From Vreelandella venusta (GTDB lineage Bacteria > Pseudomonadota > Gammaproteobacteria > Pseudomonadales > Halomonadaceae), in assembly GCF_007989605.1 (NCBI RefSeq), contig NZ_BJUL01000007.1, positions 62,001-126,000 on the forward strand: DNA of 64,000 nucleotides, written 5' to 3'. The notes beneath the pieces are model-generated. The model did no database searches and was not told where the DNA came from. It worked only from the letters and a program-made list of their open reading frames with translations. Both the position numbers and the translations under genes were made by a program. Shown here one piece after another: positions 13,302 to 22,715 of this stretch. How positions within the stretch are numbered: the first letter of the stretch is position 1; every line of letters begins with the position of its first letter.

Positions 13302-14650
13302 CAGGCCTCTTTCTCGATCATGGTGAGATTGTCACGCAGGATAGGGCCGTACTCGTATTTGCCTGGGCAAACATAGGTACACAGTGCCAAATCCTCTTCG
13401 TCTAACTCAAGACACCCAAGTTGCATGGCAACTTCAATGTCACCCACGATCAGCGTGCGCAGCAGCTGTGTTGGCATAATATCCAGAGGCATAATGGCTT
13501 CATATGCACCGATCGGCACCATGGCACGTTCAGAGCCATTGGTTGACGTGGTTGGTGCATAGTTGCTCAGGCCTTTAATCTTAGAGATGTAAATGCCCAT
13601 GATTGAGTGCCGATTAGCGCCCGTAGACATCCATCCAAAGAAGGTGCGCTTGTTACCTTCCTCAAGCAAGCTTACTTGGTTATGGAAACGTCCCAAGTAA
13701 GTCAGGCTTCCTTCGGCAGAAACACCAGAGAACACAGAGCCTGAAATAACACGGGTGTCATCGGGCTTGATGACCTCACCTGCTAAGAGCTCCTCCGTAC
13801 TGGCACCAATGCGGGTGCGCAATAAACGAGGATTTTCAGCACGCGGGCCGCCGACAGCAATGATACGGTTCGTATCAAGTTTGCCTTCAACGAACAGCTT
13901 GCCGAACGCAATCACATCCTGATAGCCGATGTGCCACACTTTCTTGTGCAAGGCTACCGGTGAAAGATAGTGAATATGCGTCCCTACCAAACCTGCCGGA
14001 TGTGGGCCAGCAAAGCTCTCAGTCTTTACACCGCTGACATTACCACCAGGAATGGAAGCATTAGCCCCCGTGCACAGAAAAACGTTGCCCTCGGTCAGGC
14101 GGGTTAGCACCTTGAGGCCGTCTTCAAATGCTTGAGGGTTTTCGTTGATCACTACCGCAGGGTCAGCGCTAAGTGGATGAGTATCCACAGCAGTAACAAA
14201 AATATCGGTAGGTGTGCTGTCGATCGCTGGCGTGCGAGAGAAAGGACGGGTGCGCAAAGCAGTCCAAAGCCCTGACTCAACCAGTTGATCAACAACAGAT
14301 TGACGTTCAAGCTGCCCTAAAGCGTCACGATCATGAGAAGCAAATGTCATCGCTTCTTCATTTTCATCGACTTTAATAACGACAGACAGCAGACGTCTCT
14401 TTTCGCCACGGTTAATAGCCACGACTTCACCGCTGGCGGGCGCGGTAAAGCGCACACCATCAATTTTCTTATCGGTGAAGAGTAATTGGCCTAGTTTGAC
14501 CTTATCCCCTTCCTGAACTTCCATCGTCGGCTTCATGCCAACGTAGTCGGTGCCCAGGATTGCCACGTGGCGCACAGGCCGCGCATCTTCAATACGCTGC
14601 TCGGGCGCTCCCGTGATGGGGAGATCCAGGCCTTTTTTGACTTCGATCAT
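13301..14650 (-). CDS. nqrA: Na+-NQR subunit A
   Basis: The peripheral cytoplasmic subunit at the quinone-binding side of the sodium pump, first gene of the nqrABCDEF operon. The 449-residue sequence begins with the typical [16 protein letters not shown] and contains the Rnf-C/NQRA-like barrel domain ([21 protein letters not shown]) and the C-terminal [17 protein letters not shown] block. No cofactor-binding cysteine cluster is expected. A promoter with a perfect -10 hexamer lies about 140 bp upstream. Confidence 0.96.
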   Translation of the reverse strand: MIEVKKGLDLPITGAPEQRIEDARPVRHVAILGTDYVGMKPTMEVQEGDKVKLGQLLFTDKKIDGVRFTAPASGEVVAINRGEKRRLLSVVIKVDENEEAMTFASHDRDALGQLERQSVVDQLVESGLWTALRTRPFSRTPAIDSTPTDIFVTAVDTHPLSADPAVVINENPQAFEDGLKVLTRLTEGNVFLCTGANASIPGGNVSGVKTESFAGPHPAGLVGTHIHYLSPVALHKKVWHIGYQDVIAFGKLFVEGKLDTNRIIAVGGPRAENPRLLRTRIGASTEELLAGEVIKPDDTRVISGSVFSGVSAEGSLTYLGRFHNQVSLLEEGNKRTFFGWMSTGANRHSIMGIYISKIKGLSNYAPTTSTNGSERAMVPIGAYEAIMPLDIMPTQLLRTLIVGDIEVAMQLGCLELDEEDLALCTYVCPGKYEYGPILRDNLTMIEKEA

Positions 14651-14700
14651 AGTCTCGCCCAGTTGATGGATCGGATATACGAAGGTAAGGGGTTCGAATG

Positions 14701-14737
14701 CTTATTTCTGTTCAGTAAATTCTTATTGTCTGTTCAG
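14701..14737. repeat. Direct repeat in the nqrA leader
   Basis: CTTATTTCTGTTCAG (14701-14715) recurs as CTTATTGTCTGTTCAG (14722-14737), differing by one inserted G, 21-22 bp apart (two helical turns). Both copies lie between the predicted promoter and the nqrA start and could bind a regulator on one face of the DNA. A palindrome TCAAGC-AC-GCTTGA follows at 14755-14768. Confidence 0.55.
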
Positions 14738-14790
14738 ATTGTTACCAGTCAGGCTCAAGCACGCTTGAACCACCCCGAAAAATCCATCGT

Positions 14791-14819
14791 ATTATAAAGA
14801 TAAGCGCGGCCAATGACCA
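14791..14819 (-). promoter_or_regulatory. Predicted sigma-70 promoter of the nqr operon
   Basis: On the minus strand TGGTCA (14819-14814; 4 of 6 matches to the -35 box) is followed after exactly 17 bp by TATAAT (14796-14791), a perfect -10 box. Transcription would start near 14784, giving a leader of about 134 bases before nqrA. The 317-bp gap 14651-14967 therefore holds this promoter, the repeats listed above and the gap terminator. Confidence 0.55.
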
Positions 14820-14880
14820 CATCCGTGACAGTCGCCTAAAGTGCTATAGACGCTCTAGCAGGCCTTGTTTTGAACACAAA

Positions 14881-14904
14881 AAAAGCCACCCGGAGGTGGC
14901 TTTT
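14881..14904 (-). terminator. Intrinsic terminator of gap
   Basis: AAAAGCCACC (14881-14890), loop CGGA and GGTGGCTTTT (14895-14904) form a perfect 10-bp stem. On the minus strand the stem is followed by a run of eight T residues, a strong terminator about 65 bp after the gap stop codon. Confidence 0.88.
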
Positions 14905-14967
14905 AGTACGACTTAGCGGTTAAAAGCGCTTTAACTGCTGCTTAAAGGCCATTAATGCTCAAACGAC

Positions 14968-16434
14968 TCAATGCGGCAACTTCAAAAACTTCACATTAGA
15001 CATGTGCTGAAGAATGCGAATAACTTGGCAGCTATAACCAAATTCATTGTCATACCACACATAAACGACGGCGTGATTACCGTTTGCAATGGTGGCTTTA
15101 GCATCGACAATACCCGCATGACGATTGCCGACAAAGTCAGACGATACAACTTCCGCTGAATCAACGAAGTCAATCTGCTTCTGGTAGGAGGAATCAATCG
15201 ATACGCGGCGCAGGTAATCATTCAACGCCTCAGCATCAGTGCCCTTTTCCAAGGTTAAGTTCAAAATAGCCATAGAAACATTGGGCGTAGGAACGCGAAT
15301 GGCGTTACCTGTGAGCTTACCTTCAAGTTCAGGCAGCGCTTTTGCGACCGCTTTTGCCGCACCTGTTTCGGTCAATACCATATTCAGCGCCGCACTACGT
15401 CCACGACGGTCGCCTTTGTGGTAATTATCGATCAGGTTTTGGTCATTAGTGTAGGCGTGCACGGTTTCTACGTGCCCTGTCACCACACCATACTCATCAT
15501 TTAGCGCTTTTAGCACTGGTACGATGGCGTTGGTAGTACAGGAAGCGGCCGACACGATACGGTCATTATCGCCAATTGTTTCATGATTAATGCCGAAAAC
15601 GATATTTTTGATATCGCCTTTGCCGGGAGCCGTTAATAAAGCTTTCTTCGCCCCCTTGCACTCAAGGTGCTGACCCAAGCCTGCTTCATCGCGCCAGATA
15701 CCGGTATTATCAACAATCACAGCGTTGTCGATACCGTAAGCAGTGTAATCAATTTCACTCGGTGAGTCGGCGTAAATAACCTGAATCACATTACCATTGA
15801 CGATAAGTGTACGCGCTTCAACGTCGACGGTAATGGTGCCATCGAACGGCCCATGCACCGAATCGCGACGCAGCAAGCTGGCACGCTTTTCAAGGTCTTT
15901 TGCCACATCTCCGCGGCCACGCACAACAATGGCCCGCAAGCGCAACAGATTACCGCCGCCCGCTTTTTCGACCATTACGCGTGCCAACAAACGGCCAATA
16001 CGGCCAAACCCGTAAAGTACCACGTCTTGAGGCTCGCCCTTACTACCATTCGGCTGAAAGCCATCAATAATCTCAGCAAGCTCTTTACGCAGGAAAGCAT
16101 CAAGATCACCACCACCCTGGCGCTTAAAGTTAACCGCCAGCTTGCCAACGTCAACATGCGCAGGCCCGAGGTTCAGCTCACTCATCGCTTTTACGATAGG
16201 GAACGTATCTTCAACAGATAGCTCAGTGCCTTCAATTTTGCGTACAAAGCGGTGATCTTTGAGGATGCGAATAACTGACCGCTTAATCAGGGAGCGACCG
16301 AACATAGTGGCAACAACATTGTTCTGGCGATACAGCTGACCCACCAGCGGAATCATTTGCTCAGCCAGAGCTTCGTTGCTTTGCCATTCCTGAAAAACGT
16401 TTTCGAGAGCTTGCTGACTCACGTGCGGCCTCAT
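14968..16434 (-). CDS. gap: Glyceraldehyde-3-phosphate dehydrogenase, long form
   Basis: Interconverts glyceraldehyde-3-phosphate and 1,3-bisphosphoglycerate. From the ATG at 16434 the protein has 488 residues, about 150 longer than classical GAPDH. The extra N-terminal part (to about residue 130) is helical and found in the Pseudomonas/Halomonas-type enzyme. The Rossmann motif YGFGRIGR lies near 141-148 and the catalytic Cys is C299 in SAASCTTNAIVP. The frame is open to 16491, but homologues of this form begin close to the sequence at 16434, so the shorter start is chosen; no good ribosome site settles it. It is divergent from mfd. The long form is often assigned to gluconeogenic flux, which I cannot test here. 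Confidence 0.9.
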   Translation of the reverse strand: MRPHVSQQALENVFQEWQSNEALAEQMIPLVGQLYRQNNVVATMFGRSLIKRSVIRILKDHRFVRKIEGTELSVEDTFPIVKAMSELNLGPAHVDVGKLAVNFKRQGGGDLDAFLRKELAEIIDGFQPNGSKGEPQDVVLYGFGRIGRLLARVMVEKAGGGNLLRLRAIVVRGRGDVAKDLEKRASLLRRDSVHGPFDGTITVDVEARTLIVNGNVIQVIYADSPSEIDYTAYGIDNAVIVDNTGIWRDEAGLGQHLECKGAKKALLTAPGKGDIKNIVFGINHETIGDNDRIVSAASCTTNAIVPVLKALNDEYGVVTGHVETVHAYTNDQNLIDNYHKGDRRGRSAALNMVLTETGAAKAVAKALPELEGKLTGNAIRVPTPNVSMAILNLTLEKGTDAEALNDYLRRVSIDSSYQKQIDFVDSAEVVSSDFVGNRHAGIVDAKATIANGNHAVVYVWYDNEFGYSCQVIRILQHMSNVKFLKLPH

Positions 16435-16673
16435 TGGGTAGTGAAAAGAAATTTCTTGGAACATTATCCTGGGCTTACCAACATGCCGCAATGAATGGAT
16501 AGTCGCACAACATGTAGGGGTATTACAGAAAAAGCGGATTGACTACAAACCACAATAGTGCATCAAAACCACAAAACTTACTTAACGAGTAGTTGCTTTG
16601 CACAGGCCTCTGCCTGAAAGTACTGATCGTGTATGATCCAGATTCCGTTTCAGCACAAAACGATACCGTGACT

Positions 16674-19600
16674 ATGTCCTCTTTCTCTCTGCTCGAACCA
16701 CCCCAGCCCAAAGGGATTCGCGATACGCTTTACCTGACAGCGCCGCCGGGCAGTGCAACTGCCCTGGCTCTGGCTCAGGTTGCGCTAAGCGCACCATTAT
16801 TGGTGATTACGCCGAACACTGCCAGTGCGCAGCGCCTGGAACAGGATCTGGCGTTCTATAGCAATGTTCCCGTGCTACCTTTTCCAGATTGGGAAACGCT
16901 GCCTTATGACAGCTTCTCCCCGCATCAGGATATCATCTCGTCACGCCTACGCACGCTGCGCTTACTGCAGGATGGCGTTCGCGGCATTGTGCTGGTGCCA
17001 ATCAATACGCTGATGCAGCGCCTATCTCCCGTATCATACATTGCTGGGCGCGTTATGACGCTAAAAGCGGGCGCTACGCTAAATCGGGAAACATTTCGCG
17101 AATCGCTATCGCGGGCGGGTTATCGTGCCGTTGAAACGGTCTACGAGCCTGGCGAATACGCCATGCGCGGCGCAATCATCGACCTTTTCGCCATGGGCAT
17201 GGATGAACCAATTCGTATCGATTTGTTCGATGACGAAATCGATACGCTACGCCATTTTGACCCTGGCAATCAACGCTCTACCAATAAAGTCGATGTGATT
17301 GAGCTACTCCCTGCCCATGAGTACTCACTCAGCCGCAGCGCCATTGCTTGTTTTCGAGAACAGTTTGAAACGCTTTTTGATGTTGATCCACGCCAGTGCC
17401 CTCTTTATAACGATGCACTGAAAGCAATTCCCTCCCCGGGTCTAGAGCAATATTTGCCACTGTTCTTCGAAGAAACCGCTTCTTTATTTGAGCATGTTAC
17501 CGATGACACCCGCGTGGCACTACTGCCTGGGGTATTCGAAGCCGCTGAGCAGCACTGGCAGTCTATTGAGTCACGCTATGAGAATTTAAGGGTTGATCCA
17601 ACACGCCCTCTGTTACCCCCCGCTCGCGCGTTTATCCCCGTTAATGAGGTTTTTTCAGCGATCAAAGCTCGCCCCCGAATCGAGCTAACCGAAGACAACA
17701 CGCAACGCCATGCCCTGCAGCCAAAAGCCCAAGCACTCCCCTCGCTGGCTATTAACGCTCGGGCCAAAAACCCCCTTAACGAACTGGCTACTTTTCTGGA
17801 TGAGCAGCACGCTACAAGGGTACTGTTTGTTGCCGAGTCACGGGGACGCAGAGAAGCGTTGGAAGAAGTACTGGCGCCGCTTAAATTAAACCTGCCCCAT
17901 ATCGACAGCTTCCAGGGCTTTTTAAGCAGTACTGATCACATTGCCATCACTGAGAGCTTGGTAGGTAGCGGCTTGTGGCTTACCGAGCCGAACGTTGCCG
18001 TTATCAGCGAGACTGAATTATTTGGCGATGTAGTACGCCAGAGCAGACGGCGAGAAAAGGCCACCGACGACAACGAATTGGCCGTGCGCCATCTATCGGA
18101 ATTACGAGAAGGCGCACCGGTTGTTCACCAAGCACACGGCGTCGGCCGCTACCTGGGGCTGGAAACCCTTGAAGCTGGCGGTCAAGCTAACGAATTCCTG
18201 GCGCTTTCATATGCCGACGGTGCCAAGCTCTATGTCCCAGTCGATAGCTTACACCTTATCTCTCGCTATAGCGGCGCCGATGACGAACTCGCCCCGCTGC
18301 ACCGACTAGGCTCAGATCAGTGGGAAAAAGCACGCCGTAAAGCGGCTGAGAAAATCCGCGACACTGCCGCCGAGCTGCTCGACATTTATGCTCGGAGAGA
18401 GGCCCAGGAAGGGTTCGTTTATGATACGCCGGGCGATGAATATGTTCGCTTCTCTGCCAGCTTCCCGTTTGAAGAAACCCCTGACCAGCAGGCAGCCATT
18501 GAAGCAGTAATAAACGACATGATCTCTCCGCAGCCCATGGATCGCGTTGTGTGTGGCGATGTAGGCTTTGGTAAGACCGAAGTCGCCATGCGTGCCGCCT
18601 TCCTGGCCGTTCAGACCGGTCGCCAGGTAGTGGTGCTTGTGCCCACCACACTGTTAGCTCGCCAGCACTTTGAAAACTTCCGCGACCGCTTTGCCGACAC
18701 TGCTGTGAATATTAGCCTTATTTCACGCTTTACCAGCGGCAAAGAAATGACGCAAACCTTGGAAAGCATCAAAAATGGCCAAACCGATATCGTAATCGGC
18801 ACCCACAAACTGCTATCTAAAAGCGTTGAACTGCCCAAAATGGGGCTTTTAATTATCGATGAAGAGCACCGCTTTGGGGTCGCGCAGAAAGAGAAACTCA
18901 AAACGCTGCGCGCCGAAATCGACATTCTGACGCTCACCGCAACACCGATTCCGCGCACCTTGAATATGGCCATGAGCGGCATCCGAGACCTCTCAATTAT
19001 TGCCACCCCGCCTGCGCGGCGTTTATCGGTTAAAACCTTTGTGCAACAGCGAGATGACAGCGTCATTAAAGAGGCGCTGCTGCGTGAAATATTACGCGGC
19101 GGACAAGTCTACTTCTTGCATAACGAAGTTAAAACGATTGAAAACACTGCCCAACAAATCCGCGAACTGGTGCCAGAAGCGCGGGTTGCTGTTGCTCACG
19201 GCCAATTACCCGAGCGCAGCCTTGAGCGGGTAATGTCAGACTTCTATCATCGTCGCTTCAATGTGCTAGTGTGCTCTACCATCATCGAAACTGGCATTGA
19301 TGTGCCCAGCGCCAACACGATTCTGATTGAGCGCGCCGACAAGTTTGGCCTAGCCCAGCTACACCAGCTGCGTGGCCGGGTTGGGCGCAGCCACCATCAA
19401 GCATATGCTTACCTACTAACACCTCCCCCCAAGGCAATGACACGGGATGCCGTGAAACGCCTGGAAGCGATTAGTGCTTCTGACGATCTCGGCGCTGGTT
19501 TCACTCTAGCAAGCCACGACATGGAAATACGTGGCGCAGGCGAGCTGTTAGGCGACGAGCAGAGCGGCCAAATGGAAACTATCGGCTACACGCTTTACAT

Positions 19601-20123
19601 GGAAATGCTGGATCGTGCCGTAAAGGCGATCCGTGCAGGCAAAACACCTAATATTGATGCCCCCTTCAACACCGGCGTCGAGATTAGCCTCAATCTGCCA
19701 GCGTTGATTCCAGATGACTATCTTCACGACGTACAGCAGCGCCTGGTGATGTATAAGCGTATCGCCAATACCCAGAGCGACGCTGAGCTTAAGGAACTAC
19801 AAGTCGAGCTTATTGATCGCTTTGGACTCCTTCCTCAGCCCTTGAAGAACCTGATACGCCAGACCAGACTCCGCCAGCGCGCTGAACAACTAGGCGTAGC
19901 GCGGATTGAAGCCGGTGAAAACCGTGGACGAGTTCTTTTCAACAGCACAACTCAGGTCGACCCATTAACGCTTGTGACCCTCATTCAAAAATCGCCACAG
20001 CACTACCGATTGGATGGCTCAGACACTTTACGATTTGAATTCCCAATGGAAACTACCGAACAGCGTTTTGACAAAGTCGAAGCTTTGCTGACAACACTCA
20101 ATCAAAAAGTAGCGGCGGCGTGA
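16674..20123 (+). CDS. mfd: Transcription-repair coupling factor
   Basis: A DNA translocase that removes RNA polymerase stalled at lesions and recruits UvrA. The ATG at 16674 gives 1149 residues, against 1148 in E. coli. Domain order is visible: a UvrB-like N-terminal part (residues 1-330), the RNA-polymerase-interacting domain with GAPVVHQAHGVGRYLGLE near 480, then the RecG-like motor. The motor has Walker A GDVGFGKTE near 628, the DEEH box near 728 and the QLRGRVGRS motif VI. The TRCF C-terminal domain ends the chain. Upstream in-frame sequence to 16593 is not conserved-looking and is rejected. Confidence 0.97.
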   Translation: MSSFSLLEPPQPKGIRDTLYLTAPPGSATALALAQVALSAPLLVITPNTASAQRLEQDLAFYSNVPVLPFPDWETLPYDSFSPHQDIISSRLRTLRLLQDGVRGIVLVPINTLMQRLSPVSYIAGRVMTLKAGATLNRETFRESLSRAGYRAVETVYEPGEYAMRGAIIDLFAMGMDEPIRIDLFDDEIDTLRHFDPGNQRSTNKVDVIELLPAHEYSLSRSAIACFREQFETLFDVDPRQCPLYNDALKAIPSPGLEQYLPLFFEETASLFEHVTDDTRVALLPGVFEAAEQHWQSIESRYENLRVDPTRPLLPPARAFIPVNEVFSAIKARPRIELTEDNTQRHALQPKAQALPSLAINARAKNPLNELATFLDEQHATRVLFVAESRGRREALEEVLAPLKLNLPHIDSFQGFLSSTDHIAITESLVGSGLWLTEPNVAVISETELFGDVVRQSRRREKATDDNELAVRHLSELREGAPVVHQAHGVGRYLGLETLEAGGQANEFLALSYADGAKLYVPVDSLHLISRYSGADDELAPLHRLGSDQWEKARRKAAEKIRDTAAELLDIYARREAQEGFVYDTPGDEYVRFSASFPFEETPDQQAAIEAVINDMISPQPMDRVVCGDVGFGKTEVAMRAAFLAVQTGRQVVVLVPTTLLARQHFENFRDRFADTAVNISLISRFTSGKEMTQTLESIKNGQTDIVIGTHKLLSKSVELPKMGLLIIDEEHRFGVAQKEKLKTLRAEIDILTLTATPIPRTLNMAMSGIRDLSIIATPPARRLSVKTFVQQRDDSVIKEALLREILRGGQVYFLHNEVKTIENTAQQIRELVPEARVAVAHGQLPERSLERVMSDFYHRRFNVLVCSTIIETGIDVPSANTILIERADKFGLAQLHQLRGRVGRSHHQAYAYLLTPPPKAMTRDAVKRLEAISASDDLGAGFTLASHDMEIRGAGELLGDEQSGQMETIGYTLYMEMLDRAVKAIRAGKTPNIDAPFNTGVEISLNLPALIPDDYLHDVQQRLVMYKRIANTQSDAELKELQVELIDRFGLLPQPLKNLIRQTRLRQRAEQLGVARIEAGENRGRVLFNSTTQVDPLTLVTLIQKSPQHYRLDGSDTLRFEFPMETTEQRFDKVEALLTTLNQKVAAA

Positions 20124-20229
20124 ACCTTGGGGCAAACTTGTATGAAAGCCCTACGCACGGCCCTTTAACTGCCGCCCACGACAATGCTAGTTTGCAGTAA
20201 TGTGGCGCATACATTTATTAGGAACCACC

Positions 20230-21354
20230 ATGAATATTCGTAAGCTATATAACGCCTGGGGCCCGACAAGCTTAGCTGTCTTACTGACAGCAAGTCTCTC
20301 CACCCCCATTTATGCACAGCAGTCAACTGACGCGGCTGAAAGCGCTGCCTCTCCTTCAGAAGAGACGCTGACCAGCGCTGACCAACCCGCAGAGCAAAGA
20401 GAACTCCCCCGCGGCCATTTTCGCCTTCCTGAAGAAGGCGACATTATTGGAGAACACTACACCGTCGTCGTAGAAGACCCTGAAGATACTCTCATCGATA
20501 TCGCACGACGCCATAACATTGGCTACGAAGAGATTCGTATGGCCAACCCAGGCGTCAGCATGTGGGTACCTGGGGAAGGCACAGAAATCGTTATACCGGC
20601 GCGCTATATTTTACCCCCCGCCCCCCGCGAAGGCGTGGTGGTAAACCTGTCTGAACTGCGGCTTTATTATTATCCAGCTGACAATCCCGGCATTGTTGAA
20701 ACCTATCCTGTCAGTGTTGGCCGTGAGGAATTTGCTACACCGGTCGGCATTACCCGCACGACAGTGAAGGTAAAAGATCCTGCCTGGGCGCCGCCAGCCT
20801 CTATGCGTCGCGAAGCCGCTGCACGTGGCGAGCCAGCACCTTCTATTGTGCCTGCCGGCCCCAACAATCCACTGGGGCGTCACGCTATATTGCTGGCGAT
20901 GCCTAGCTACCTGATTCATGGCACCAACCGCCCTGAAGGCGTGGGCATGCGAGTTAGCCGCGGCTGCATTCGCATGTACCCTGAAGATATTGAGTCGCTC
21001 TATGAGCGCATGCCTAGCGGCACGCAGGTTAACTTGATGGATGCACCGTTTAAAGCAGGCTGGGCAGCAGACGGCACACTATTCGTTCAGTCTTACCCTC
21101 AGCTTGAAGAAAACGTTGGCGATTTTGAGCCACTACTCAACGCCATCGAACGAGTAAGCGAACTTGCTGAAGACCAAGCAGAAATTGACTATGCCCAGGT
21201 AAAACTTGCGGTGGAAAACCCGGATGGTCGTCTTATAGCGCTTTATGGCCCCCAGGCACCAGCGCCAACGCCTACTGAAGAGCCTGTCGAGCTTGATGGA
21301 TTATTCGAAGAAATTGAGCTCACCACAGCGACACAAGCCGAGGAAGAGGCATAA
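20230..21354 (+). CDS. L,D-transpeptidase with LysM domain (ErfK/YbiS/YcfS-type)
   Basis: A periplasmic enzyme that cross-links peptidoglycan or anchors lipoproteins to it. The ATG at 20230 follows AGGAACCACC and gives 374 residues: a signal peptide (to about residue 28), a LysM-like wall-binding segment (about 74-121) and the YkuD catalytic domain with HGTN and SRGCIRM (catalytic Cys246). The C-terminal tail is acidic. The layout is that of the E. coli enzymes that attach Braun lipoprotein. The next gene, on the opposite strand, encodes exactly such a lipoprotein. Confidence 0.9.
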   Translation: MNIRKLYNAWGPTSLAVLLTASLSTPIYAQQSTDAAESAASPSEETLTSADQPAEQRELPRGHFRLPEEGDIIGEHYTVVVEDPEDTLIDIARRHNIGYEEIRMANPGVSMWVPGEGTEIVIPARYILPPAPREGVVVNLSELRLYYYPADNPGIVETYPVSVGREEFATPVGITRTTVKVKDPAWAPPASMRREAAARGEPAPSIVPAGPNNPLGRHAILLAMPSYLIHGTNRPEGVGMRVSRGCIRMYPEDIESLYERMPSGTQVNLMDAPFKAGWAADGTLFVQSYPQLEENVGDFEPLLNAIERVSELAEDQAEIDYAQVKLAVENPDGRLIALYGPQAPAPTPTEEPVELDGLFEEIELTTATQAEEEA

Positions 21355-21366
21355 CCTTAGTCAAAA

Positions 21367-21396
21367 TAAAAAACCCCGCCGAGGCGGGGTTTTTTT
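21367..21396. terminator. Terminator between L,D-transpeptidase and lipoprotein genes
   Basis: AAACCCCGC and GCGGGGTTT pair around a short CGAG loop, followed by seven or more T residues on the plus strand and preceded by an A-rich run (AAAATAAAAAA), so it can also serve the convergent gene. A strong intrinsic terminator 15 bp after the transpeptidase stop. Confidence 0.88.
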
Positions 21397-21442
21397 ACAT
21401 CTACAGCAACTCTAAGTTATAACACTTAGAGCCCAGGCAGAA

Positions 21443-21706
21443 TTACTTCTGCATGGAACGCTGGAACATGCGGTTCATTTCTTCACGGTTCTGCTGAGAC
21501 ATCTGCAGAGCAGCTTGCGCGTCGCGCTGAGCTTGGTTAGCAGTGTTCATTGCTTGTGAAGCCATGCTACGTGCTTCTGCGGCATCAGCCTGTGCAGATT
21601 CAGCAGTCATGCGAACTTCTTCCAGGGCGCTGGTAGAAGCACAGCCAGCCAGAATTGCCAGAGAAGCGGCAGCGGCAGTCATCTTCAGAGCAGTCTTCAG
21701 AGTCAT
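21443..21706 (-). CDS. Braun/OprI-type alanine-zipper lipoprotein
   Basis: A small outer-membrane lipoprotein of 87 residues. The signal ends in the lipobox LAGC (C22). The mature 66 residues form a continuous heptad-repeat helix rich in alanine (AQADAAEARSMASQAM...), which would trimerise as an alanine zipper. The chain ends in lysine (RSMQK), the residue through which Braun lipoprotein is bound to diaminopimelate in peptidoglycan. A strong ribosome site (AAGGAG) implies high expression. Genes for L,D-transpeptidases lie on both sides. Confidence 0.88.
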   Translation of the reverse strand: MTLKTALKMTAAAASLAILAGCASTSALEEVRMTAESAQADAAEARSMASQAMNTANQAQRDAQAALQMSQQNREEMNRMFQRSMQK

Positions 21707-21928
21707 AATGTTCTCCTTGAGTCTTCCTTGGGTACAACGTTAAGGGTATGACAAATTTAAGGCTAAAGCGTTAGCTCAATTTTGTCTACCTGCGGTGCAG
21801 GTTCTTTACAGCGACTTGTACCATGGCATTACACCAATGCACGCAAGTCAAACGCTGTTTTATAATAGACCACAGCGCTTGTCTATAGCCACGTATTTAA
21901 AACCTTTAACTTCCTTCAGCGACATAGC

Positions 21929-22561
21929 CTATCGGATCACTACGCGAGTGCCAACACCTACCAGCGATGCAACACGCTCAATTTGCTCGTTGGTGACAGC
22001 AACACAACCCTGAGTCCAGTGGAAACGGCCATGAATATCTGGATCACCCTCACCAATGCCATGTATGCCAATGGCGCCGCCCAGCGCCGTATTCTGAGGC
22101 GGTGAGCCGTGACGCTGATAGTGATCAAAATAAGCATCGTAATCTGCTTGGGAATAAATGCCTTTTTCGAGCGCCATTCGCGCATGAGGTGGCGTAGGAT
22201 AGTCGATACCAATAAAAATATGCCACTGACTTTCGTAATTAAATCGATTAATTCGAAACTCACCAAGCGGTGTCACGTTATCACCACGGACACGCTGGGT
22301 TTTCGCCCCGCCTCGCCCAAGGGATATGGGCGCGTAGTGCTCAACCAATGCATTACCACGGTAGACACTCAACGTGGCGTCTTTGTCATCAATTAACACC
22401 CATAGTTCATTACTGTGACGCGGAATACTCGCACGCGAAAGAAGCGTCTCAACCAGATCTGTGGGTTCATAATTATTTAAGGCACCGGAAGCTGCTGCAC
22501 TGGCCACAGCAGGCCAGCCCAGCGCCAACGCTAAAAAACGGCGACGATCTACAGGCATCAT
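21929..22561 (-). CDS. Small L,D-transpeptidase family protein with twin-arginine-like signal
   Basis: A 210-residue YkuD-domain protein. The N-terminus DRRRFLALALG resembles a twin-arginine export signal, with cleavage likely after the ASA/AAAS stretch near residue 22-25. The catalytic region has HGIG (His167) and HWTQGCVAV (Cys186), the usual H...GC arrangement with Thr-Gln in place of the common Ser-Arg before Gly-Cys. No LysM domain is present. It lies in the same orientation as the lipoprotein gene, 222 bp upstream of it. It may act in peptidoglycan cross-linking or as the detaching or attaching partner for that lipoprotein. Confidence 0.85.
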   Translation of the reverse strand: MMPVDRRRFLALALGWPAVASAAASGALNNYEPTDLVETLLSRASIPRHSNELWVLIDDKDATLSVYRGNALVEHYAPISLGRGGAKTQRVRGDNVTPLGEFRINRFNYESQWHIFIGIDYPTPPHARMALEKGIYSQADYDAYFDHYQRHGSPPQNTALGGAIGIHGIGEGDPDIHGRFHWTQGCVAVTNEQIERVASLVGVGTRVVIR

Positions 22562-22715
22562 TATCGCTCTCTATACAGGCCAGCATCACCAGCCAACAAA
22601 GCATTTGTGGAAGTTGTTATACCTTATTCTCACACCAAATGTCAGCGCTTTCAAAAAAGCCCAATCACCCAGCAATAATTCTACGTAAACATGATGCCAA
22701 ACAGCTCGCCATGCA

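Noticed and set aside
16435..16491. Extended N-terminus of the long GAPDH
   Set aside because: No ribosome site is visible, and homologues of this long form begin near the sequence at 16434.
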